Shown here in pieces: positions 56,772 through 64,000 of a stretch of DNA of 64,000 bases (its first letter is position 1; every line of letters begins with the position of its first letter). Source of the stretch: Brachionus koreanus (Eukaryota > Rotifera > Eurotatoria > Ploima > Brachionidae); NCBI GenBank assembly GCA_016987375.1, contig PJRA01000005.1:688750-752749 (forward strand), read 5' to 3'. Position numbers and translations under genes: made by a program. The notes beneath the pieces were generated by a model, which saw only the letters and a list, made by a program, of their open reading frames with translations, ran no database searches and was not told where the DNA came from.

Positions 56772-59222
56772 ATGAAATATTTTAAAATTTTAACAGCATT
56801 TGGTCTATTGATTAGCTTATGTAAGTGCAGTCATTTCTACGGTGGAAGTATAACATGGAAGGCATTAAATGTAAATGCATTAAAAGATGTGGACGTATTA
56901 ATTCAATGGAGGTTTTTTTGGAGATCAACAATGTCAGCTAATCATTTTTGTAATGATACAAAAATAATTAATGGCGATCTAATCGGTGATTCTGGATTTA
57001 TTAGTTGTCAAGTTGGATGTAGTCCGACTAATTTTAAAATTGACTCAAAAGTTATCTGTTCTGATTACAGCTTGTCTGATAACTGGTCTGGTGGTCAAAG
57101 ATCGACTCAGATCACGTTTCCAAACCAAACATATGTTGAAGGAAATTACAAAGGCGGCGCATGGCTTTCCTTGGTGACTGGTGGAAGCAGCTGGGAACTT
57201 AGATTCAGAATGAATTTTGCTAGACGAACTGATATTAAGAAAATAAACTCACCTCCTACATGCTTAGTTAAGCCAATAACAATAATGAGACAAGGATGTC
57301 AAAACACATTAAAAATATTTACATCCGACCCAGATGGAGATAAAGTAAAATGTCGATGGAGCAATAGTTCGTTAAGTGAATGTGGTAGCATATGCTCATC
57401 TGTTCCGGGAGCTGTTTTGGATGAAGAAAATTGTATTTTAAAATTTTCTCCCAGTGCAATTGGATATTATGCTGTTGCCATTCAAGTAGAAGACTTTGCT
57501 TATGGAATTTCAAACTTTGCATTGAGTAGTGTTCCAGTACAATTTTTGATTAAAAGTGAAAATTTATCATGTGTTGTCAATAAGTTAGAATTTCAGGATC
57601 CCACATTTAAAGATGATTCATGCGTTTTTGTTGAATTCAATAAAACATTTAAGGCAAAAATAGTAGTCTTAAGTACTTCAAGAGTTATAGAAATAGCTAC
57701 TTTATCTCCAAAAGGATTAATAAAATCAAGTATAGATAATTACAATAACAATCAAAGTTTGTGGTATGTTGATTTGACTTGGACAGTAGTAGATCCAGAC
57801 CAAATTGGCGTCAATTTATTTTGTTTTGAAGCAATTAATATTTTTGACGAAAAAACTGATCAAAGATGTGTTTCTTTAGTCGTGGATGGGAAAGCTCCTT
57901 CTTTTAACAATCCTTTTCCAACAGGCTTAGTTGAACCAGTTATCCCTTTTTTTTCCATTCAGTCTTCCAATGTTCCAATCACCAAATCAACCAGTCCGGG
58001 CTCTTATATTAGAATTTTTAATTCTAGAAACGTACAAATAGTTCAAATTGAATCAATTTCAGCCAATGTAGCAGTTCAAAATTCAAAAACTCTTATTTTT
58101 AAGATCGATTACAACTTCACTTATGGAGAAACCTATTACATTCTCTTTGATTCCAACATTGTTCAAAGTAATCAAAGTTGTGCTTTAGAATCACTGCCTA
58201 TAGTTGACAAGAAATTTTGGTTTTTTACCATTAAAGCTGCGCCGACCATAATAAAGACTTCATCTAGCAAAATTATTACTTCAACAGTTAAAGCTACTTT
58301 ATCTTCAACTACACTTCTTACAAGAATTTCATCCACTATTTCCAATGTTCCTACAACAAAACCATCAACCACTATTTCCAATGTTCTAACAACAAAACCA
58401 TCAACCACTATTTCCAATGTTCCAACAACAAAACCATCAACCACTATTTCCAATGTTCCTACAACAAAACCATCAACCACTATTTCCAATGTTCCAACAA
58501 CAAAACCATCAACCACTATTTCTAATGTTCCAACAACAAAACCATCAACCACTATTTCCAATGTTCCAACAACAAAACCATCAACCACTTTTTCTAATTT
58601 TCCTACAACAAGCATAAAAGTTGTTCCTCAATTTTCGATCACTGATAAAAAAACATCAAGTACAAGCACAATCACCTCTATTAGTGAAAAAGAGAATGGT
58701 TCAACCGATGCAGATTTGAATACATTCTACCAAACTCAAATGTCATCCATAATAAAATTTTTCGAAGAGTTTACAAAAAAGGCACTAGTTGGTATGATGA
58801 CAACAATAGGAGCAGCTGGTGGTTTGGTAGCAATGGTGGCTATGGTTGCTGGTGGTATTGGTCTAGTAGTTCATAAGATAAATAAAAAGTCCAAAGTGTC
58901 GCCAGCAAAAATGAAAAATAAAAATTCGAGTAATGAGCTATTTAGAAAACGGAATCCAAAAAAAGAAAAATTAGCCAGAAACGACTCAAATATGTCAATG
59001 AATGAGGATGTGGAATCTAATTTGGACGATTTTGATCAATCTTATGAACCCATGTCAAATGAAAATGTTTTTAATAATAATCGATTTCAATATGAAAGAC
59101 CTGTGAGAAATGCAAATAGAATTGATTTTAGAATGAATCCTGAACAGTTTGAAATTAATCGTTCTAATCTTTTTGGATATGAAAGTGTTTCAGCTAAACC
59201 AAAATTTATAGTAAAACGATGA
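56772..59222 (+). CDS. type I surface protein, SHFYGG-type ectodomain with Thr/Pro repeat stalk
   Basis: A single intronless ORF of 816 aa. It has a signal peptide (KYFKILTAFGLLISLCKC) followed by SHFYGGSITWKALNVNA, then a Cys-rich ectodomain with WRFFWRS, CSDYSLSDNWSGGQRST, INSPPTCLVKPITIMRQGC, DPDGDKVKCRWSNSS and LFCFEAINIFDEKTDQRC. The PPTC...DPDGD part resembles Ig/cadherin-like repeats. Seven 12-aa repeats (TISNVPTTKPST) plus one degenerate form a mucin-like stalk before the membrane segment (about 674-700, rich in Gly/Ala/Met). The 116-aa cytoplasmic tail ends with NPEQFEINRSNLFGYESVS. The paralogue at 60871-62970 shares the signal peptide region, ectodomain and this tail motif. A function in adhesion or recognition is inference. 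SHF.GG.ITW openings occur in many uncharacterised invertebrate proteins. Confidence 0.85.
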   Translation: MKYFKILTAFGLLISLCKCSHFYGGSITWKALNVNALKDVDVLIQWRFFWRSTMSANHFCNDTKIINGDLIGDSGFISCQVGCSPTNFKIDSKVICSDYSLSDNWSGGQRSTQITFPNQTYVEGNYKGGAWLSLVTGGSSWELRFRMNFARRTDIKKINSPPTCLVKPITIMRQGCQNTLKIFTSDPDGDKVKCRWSNSSLSECGSICSSVPGAVLDEENCILKFSPSAIGYYAVAIQVEDFAYGISNFALSSVPVQFLIKSENLSCVVNKLEFQDPTFKDDSCVFVEFNKTFKAKIVVLSTSRVIEIATLSPKGLIKSSIDNYNNNQSLWYVDLTWTVVDPDQIGVNLFCFEAINIFDEKTDQRCVSLVVDGKAPSFNNPFPTGLVEPVIPFFSIQSSNVPITKSTSPGSYIRIFNSRNVQIVQIESISANVAVQNSKTLIFKIDYNFTYGETYYILFDSNIVQSNQSCALESLPIVDKKFWFFTIKAAPTIIKTSSSKIITSTVKATLSSTTLLTRISSTISNVPTTKPSTTISNVLTTKPSTTISNVPTTKPSTTISNVPTTKPSTTISNVPTTKPSTTISNVPTTKPSTTISNVPTTKPSTTFSNFPTTSIKVVPQFSITDKKTSSTSTITSISEKENGSTDADLNTFYQTQMSSIIKFFEEFTKKALVGMMTTIGAAGGLVAMVAMVAGGIGLVVHKINKKSKVSPAKMKNKNSSNELFRKRNPKKEKLARNDSNMSMNEDVESNLDDFDQSYEPMSNENVFNNNRFQYERPVRNANRIDFRMNPEQFEINRSNLFGYESVSAKPKFIVKR
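58335..58613 (+). repeat. 36-bp coding minisatellite
   Basis: Seven complete 36-bp units and a shorter eighth encode TISNVPTTKPST. Copies differ by a few bases (one VLTTK, one FSNFPTT). The repeat is open in other frames and on the other strand, which creates spurious ORFs. Ser/Thr/Pro content predicts O-glycosylation. Confidence 0.95.
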
Positions 59223-59443
59223 AAAAAAATATAGAAAGACAATTTAAAAATTTGAATTTTTTTATTAAAGTTAACTTTTTCTTTTAGTATAAGAGTTTTT
59301 TTTTAAATTAGATTTCTTAATTTTAAAGCAGATATTTAACAATAAGTTTACAAATAAATAAAAACTTAAATTTAAAAATTTTTTTAATCGTTTAAAAATT
59401 CAGTCAACTAGATTAAATTACGATAAACATTGCTTTTCAACAT

Positions 59444-59583
59444 CGCACTAAAACCTCAAAAATTTGGTTTTGATGCCAAAAAGAAAGTTTTTTTTTGTTT
59501 TTTTGTCTACAAAATCAAAATTGAAAACTTCGGTATTTAAGTAGACTTTGAAAATTTAATTTTGTTTTTGAAGTTTTAGTGCG
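59444..59583. repeat. short TIR element (CGCACTAAAAC ends)
   Basis: CGCACTAAAACCTCAAAAA at the left is mirrored by TTTTTGAAGTTTTAGTGCG at the right, about 140 bp in all. It has no coding potential and no clear target duplication. Confidence 0.5.
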
Positions 59584-59644
59584 GCATTAAAAAACAAATA
59601 TTTACAAATAATATTAGATATCTAAATAAAGTATTAAATATTTA

Positions 59645-59923
59645 ACGGGTGATGCATAAGTAAATGGACAAAAACAACGCGTTCTCTTATTGTCCTTGAT
59701 AGGATCTCCAATTTGAATACGGTTGATCGTATTATATAAAGTGCTTCGAGCGATTCCTTGCTTAGTAAAGTGCGCCACAATGACGGATTTTGCCATTTGT
59801 GAAATCATATTTTTGACTGTTTTTCGAAAAGCCTCTATAATAAATATATATATAATCCCTTGATCATTTGCATGATCGGGCTAGTTAACTTAACTTTTGT
59901 CCATTTACTTATGCATCACCCGT
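59645..59923 (-). mobile_element. Tc1/mariner deletion derivative with TA duplication
   Basis: The termini ACGGGTGATGCATAAGTAAA TGGACAAAA (left) and its reverse complement (right) match over 29 bp, and TA flanks both ends (59643-59644 and 59924-59925). The minus strand from 59808 reads MAKSVIVAHFTKQGIARSTL then YNTINRIQIGDPIKDNKRT, the first helix-turn-helix of a mariner-type transposase, and runs into the terminus. The rest of the transposase is deleted, so it depends on a partner for movement. The near-identical ends suggest recent activity. Confidence 0.85.
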
Positions 59924-60870
59924 TAATGTAAATAACTAAACCAATAAGTTAAATGATTGAAATGCATTAATTTATGCTTGTACAAGGACAAAAAATAAGG
60001 CATCTTAATTATTCATATCTAACTAATTTTAGGTAACTAGTAAGTAAATACTACACAAAATTAATACTAATCTAATTTTAGTCATTTAACTTAAAAATTT
60101 ATAAAAAAAATTAATGTTTTGATAATATTGAAATTGAAATTTGAATAAGTAAATAAATGGAAGGGAAAAGGAATGGATAAAATGGCATTGTGAATTATGG
60201 AACAAAATGCAAAAACAAAAATTTTAAATTAAAAAAACTTTTTTTCAAAGGATCCAAAAATTGTTCTGCAAAATGTATCAGCTGATACGTGGTTTGTATC
60301 ACCCAAATTTGGTTTGTGTAAAATCTCTGCAATTTAATTTTAATAATTTTCTAATGCATGCACTATTTTGGATAATTAATTCCTATCTGAATCGATACAA
60401 TACTATTAGGATTTGCATATTTGAACTTGACTTATTTCAGCTTTTTACAGCAAGAAACTTTCTTTCTTGGGTCTTTGAGGAAATAGTGTCAAAAAATTTT
60501 TTTTTTCACAAACACAAAAAAACATATTTTGCTAAGTTTTTAGGTATATATATTCAAGATTAATCAAAAGGCTAATACCCAATTCTCATGAGACTGATAA
60601 ACACTTCATTTGTTTAATTGATAATTAAAAGTAACATTAAAATCTTGACATTTTTTAACTAAATCAAATTAATTTTGTATCAAAAAATATAAAAATTTTA
60701 AATAAAAAATAAATTAATTTGTAAAAATCGATGAAATTTTTTTAATTTCTAGTATTTAAGAAAAATCCAAATTTATTTCATTTTAAAACTAATTGAACAA
60801 ATTTTAAAATTTCTAGAAAAAAAAATTAAAATTTATAAAAAAAATGTTTATTTCATTATATTAATTCCAT

Positions 60871-62970
60871 TTATCTAATTATTTTGAGATTTGAACATTT
60901 TGGTGCCACTGATACACTTTGATATCCAAACAAATTTGATTTTGTCACAACAAATGAATCTGGATTTTCTTTATAATTAAATCTTGTTGCATCTCTTACA
61001 AATCTTTTCGGTTTCACTTCGTTTGGATTAGAATTCAAATTTGTAGCTGGTTGTGTTTTATAAGTTTGTTGATGTAAATGTTGATTTGGTTGATTTGTCA
61101 CAATTGAACTATTTGTTGGCAATTCATCCAAATCTTCAATTAGAGCAATAGGAACATGATGAGAATTAAAGCTGTCTATTTGTTTGCTTTCTAAATGATT
61201 TGTCTTTAAAGAAATATGATTTGTGTTTACATTTATTTTTGTAATTGGTGATATTGATGCTTTTTTTTTAAGTTTAATTAAAACACAACTCATTATTCCA
61301 ATAATAAAAATAAATATCAGAGACAACAAAATTGAACCTCCTAGTGTTGATACAATTGCAATTGTTGACTTTTTAAGAAAAATTTTATAAAATTTTAATG
61401 TGTTGGCCACATAATCTTTGTAATATTCAAAAGGGATTGATTCATTTGATAAATTATTTGTAATGTTTGTTATTGTCTTGTTTAGACTATTATCCTCTAT
61501 TGTCGATTGATCAGTTTTGATTGTAAACATCCAAAATGTTTTATTTGAAATCGGTAGAGACTCAAGTCCACAATATTGGTTTGATTGAGCAACATCTGTA
61601 TCAAAAAGAACATAGTAGCTTTCGCCTTGAGTAAAATTAAAATCAATGCTGAAAATAAGTGTTTTTGAATTTATGACAGCAACATTTGATGAAACTGATT
61701 CAATTTCAATTACTTGAGTGTCATTTGAATCAAATATACGAATAAACGAGCCTGAACGAGTTGATTTAGTTATTGGAACATTTGCTGCATTGATTGTAAA
61801 ATATGGTATATCTGGATCAACAAGACCTGTTGGAGATGGATTTTGGAATATTGGTGATATTCCATCGACAACAAGAGAAACGCATCGTTGATCTGTTTTG
61901 TCACCATCTACATTGATTGCCTCAAAGCAAAATAAATTGATTCCAATCAGATCAGGATCAGTTATTGGCCATGTTAAATTTACATACCATAAACTTTGAT
62001 TATTATTGTAATTGTCTATTTTTGATTTGATTAAACCAGGCGGTGAAAGAGTCGAAAATTCAGTTATTTGTGAATTACTGAAAACAATCAATTTTGAATG
62101 ATATGTTTGATTGAATTTAACTGCCGTACATGCTTCATCTTTTAGTGTTGGCTGCTGAAATTGCAATTTGTCATAAACACATGGTAATGTCTTAGAATTG
62201 ATTAAAAATTGAACAGGTATACTGCTAAATGGAGAAGTAGACAAAGAATTGGAAAAGTCTTCAATTTGTATTGCCACTGCATAATATCCTGTCGAAGGTG
62301 GTGTGAATGTTAAAACACACTTTTCTTCGTCTAATTGACTGCCCGGAACTGCATTGCATATGCCAGCACATTCATTCATGGAACTATTACTCCATCTGCA
62401 TTTAACTTTGTCACCATCACGATCTGCTGTATAAATTTTCAAAGTGTTTTCACAGCCAATTCTCATTGTTGTTATCGGATTGACCAAACAAGTCGGTGGT
62501 GAATTTATTCGTTGAATATCACCTCTTTTATTCAAGTCCATTTTAAATCTTAACTCCCATCTTCCACCACCTGTATTTAAAGTTAGCCATGCGTTTCCAT
62601 TAAAATTGCCTTCAACATAAACTGGATTTGAAAATGTCACAAGAGTTGATCGTTGACCACCTGACCAATCGTTTGCTAAGCTATAATCAGAACAGATCAC
62701 TTTTGAATCAATACTGAAAGTAGTTGGACTACAACCAGTTGCACAATCAATTGTGGCCGAGTCTCCTATTAAATCACCATTTATAATTTTATTATCGTCG
62801 CATTTATGGCTTGCCGATGTTGATGATCTCCAATAAAATCTCCATTGAATCAAAACATTAATATTATTTAAAGCATTAGTGTCTGTTGCTTTCCAAGAGA
62901 TAATCCCTCCATAAAAATGGCTGCAATCTCCTAAATTTTTCAGTAAGATAAAAGCAAAAAAGAATATCAT
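60871..62970 (-). CDS. type I surface protein, SHFYGG-type ectodomain (paralogue without stalk)
   Basis: A single intronless ORF of 699 aa, convergent with the paralogue at 56772-59222. It has a signal peptide (IFFFAFILLKNLGDC), then SHFYGGIISWKATDTNALNN, WRFYWRSSTSASHKC, CSDYSLANDWSGGQRST, INSPPTCLVNPITTMRIGC, DRDGDKVKCRWSNSS, NNNQSLWYVNLTW and NLFCFEAINVDGDKTDQRC. These align with the paralogue almost block by block. The Thr/Pro repeat stalk is missing; a short Asn-rich linker (about 505-530) joins to a membrane segment at about 540-565. The 134-aa tail is His/Asn/Gln-rich but ends with NPDSFVVTKSNLFGYQSVS, the shared motif. Conservation of tail end and divergence between suggest a binding site for a cytoplasmic partner (inference). 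Confidence 0.85.
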   Translation of the reverse strand: MIFFFAFILLKNLGDCSHFYGGIISWKATDTNALNNINVLIQWRFYWRSSTSASHKCDDNKIINGDLIGDSATIDCATGCSPTTFSIDSKVICSDYSLANDWSGGQRSTLVTFSNPVYVEGNFNGNAWLTLNTGGGRWELRFKMDLNKRGDIQRINSPPTCLVNPITTMRIGCENTLKIYTADRDGDKVKCRWSNSSMNECAGICNAVPGSQLDEEKCVLTFTPPSTGYYAVAIQIEDFSNSLSTSPFSSIPVQFLINSKTLPCVYDKLQFQQPTLKDEACTAVKFNQTYHSKLIVFSNSQITEFSTLSPPGLIKSKIDNYNNNQSLWYVNLTWPITDPDLIGINLFCFEAINVDGDKTDQRCVSLVVDGISPIFQNPSPTGLVDPDIPYFTINAANVPITKSTRSGSFIRIFDSNDTQVIEIESVSSNVAVINSKTLIFSIDFNFTQGESYYVLFDTDVAQSNQYCGLESLPISNKTFWMFTIKTDQSTIEDNSLNKTITNITNNLSNESIPFEYYKDYVANTLKFYKIFLKKSTIAIVSTLGGSILLSLIFIFIIGIMSCVLIKLKKKASISPITKINVNTNHISLKTNHLESKQIDSFNSHHVPIALIEDLDELPTNSSIVTNQPNQHLHQQTYKTQPATNLNSNPNEVKPKRFVRDATRFNYKENPDSFVVTKSNLFGYQSVSVAPKCSNLKIIR

Positions 62971-64000
62971 TTCTTAAAAAAATTTTTTATTTTAGGTCTT
63001 TAAAATTTTCTAAAATTTCAAGTACTTAAATATTTTTTTTGTTCTTAGAAAAATTTGCTGCATTTTTTTTTATTTCGAAAGTATTTCGGTTTTAATTATT
63101 ATTCAAAAAGCTTTCACTTAAGATTTTTATAGCAATAAACATTTAATTATTTAATAAGAAAATTGAATTCAGACAGATTGAAATGTGTTTATATATTATA
63201 CTTAAAAAAGGCATAAGTAGACTTTTTAGAATTATATTTTTTTTAACTATGATTTTATTCGGTTTATAATTCTTTTAAATAATTCATTTAAATTTATTTA
63301 AAAAAAACAAGAAGAAATTGAGATAAATTCGTAAATAATTTGAACAACTAAATTAAATTTTAAGGTTTATTTAAAATAGATAAATAAAAATAAAATTATT
63401 AATCTCGACTAATAAATGAGCATTATCAAAAACTCTTGAAATGAAATGCCAAGCTCAGATTTTTTGCATGCATCAATTATATAGCTTATGTTATTTTAGG
63501 TCTTGATATTAAGACCATCTCTTTAAACCTGGTATTTTTACTTAGGCTTACAGGGTTAACTTATGTTGTAAAATTACCAAAATTTACCAAAATTGGTTGT
63601 TATTTGAAAATTTTTTGCATAATTTAAACATGATTCAAATGCTTGGTTATTTCCCGGCTTTAAAAATATTAAAACTAAAAAAAAAACTTTGCTTAAAAGT
63701 GCTTATGCTTTTAAAATGTTGTATTTTAATATAGTATAACCTTCCCATGGACAGTAAAGCTTGAACATAACGCTTAAAATTTCAATATTCAAAGACACGT
63801 TGAATTTCGAAGGATACTACTTAAAAATGGCACTGTGAATTTTACTTCAAAAAAAAAATCATAATAATACTTTTTTGAAAAATAAACAAGTGAGTGAATC
63901 TCGGTTCAAAAAGAATCAGTAATTTTTTTATATAAAAAGATGTCCAAATTTTGATTTTTTTAAATATTAATATTTCTAATTTATTTGGTTATTTTTAAAA
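62971..64000. other. AT-rich flank without identified features
   Basis: This is the upstream flank of the minus-strand surface-protein gene. No ORF, repeat pair or conserved motif could be supported. TGGCACTGTGAATTTTAC near 63828 resembles TGGCATTGTGAATTATGG near 60183, a weak hint of a dispersed repeat. Confidence 0.5.

Noticed and set aside
58172..58615. 147-codon antisense ORF over the Thr/Pro repeat
   Set aside because: A 36-bp repeat without stops in one unit stays open in all copies; the frame is a by-product of the minisatellite.
60261..60563. 100-codon ORF between the paralogous surface genes
   Set aside because: Its start shares sequence with non-coding repeats near 21605 and 49630, so it is probably dispersed-repeat sequence.
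1..64000. CRISPR arrays, bacterial operons or ribosome binding sites
   Set aside because: No regularly spaced direct repeats were found, and the genes are spliced eukaryotic genes.

Overview
This is a metazoan nuclear window. It is very AT-rich, with long A/T runs between genes. The genes are eukaryotic and intron-bearing, most introns are about 48-60 nt with GT..AG borders, and two N runs mark scaffold gaps. Animal ciliary, meiotic and ER genes, an AT-rich base, tiny introns and large lineage-specific surface proteins together suggest a small-genome invertebrate. My best guess is a monogonont rotifer (Brachionus-like); this is inference, not shown by the sequence.

Nine conserved genes can be named, most with an exon structure that closes in frame: CFAP36 (2682-4055, -), TBCB (7321-8064, +), SPATA22 (9938-10779, +), a phospholipid phosphatase of the PLPP/wunen family (13175-14131, -), BRF1 (17968-22332, +, split by a 2.5 kb intron), IFT122 (28048-39209, -, 13 exons), SSR3/TRAP-gamma (42925-43618, +), ATP6V1D (47479-48380, +) and CNIH4 (50399-51075, +). 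A two-exon unknown gene (46130-46903, -) and a coiled-coil gene with a BEN-like domain (53206-54103, +) follow. The right end holds a tail-to-tail pair of intronless, paralogous type I membrane proteins (56772-59222, + and 60871-62970, -). They share an ectodomain and a C-terminal tail motif, but only one has a Thr/Pro repeat stalk.

Between and inside the genes lies a dense layer of transposon debris: CR1/Jockey-like reverse transcriptase pieces, Tc1/mariner pieces, a hAT element with an 8-bp target duplication and a transposase C-terminus, a second hAT MITE with an 8-bp duplication, a MITE family with 9-bp duplications, TTAA/TTAT-flanked MITEs, a TIR element with a SWIM zinc-finger remnant, a nested pair of TIR elements carrying an AT-hook remnant, and several long foldbacks. 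The four large introns (one in BRF1, three in IFT122) are large because they hold such elements.

The two ciliary genes, CFAP36 and IFT122, each have an RFX X-box-like motif 90-150 bp upstream of the start codon. BRF1 (RNA polymerase III initiation factor) has a tRNA-like A-box/B-box sequence just upstream on the opposite strand. The other genes look like ordinary housekeeping genes with no evident joint pathway.
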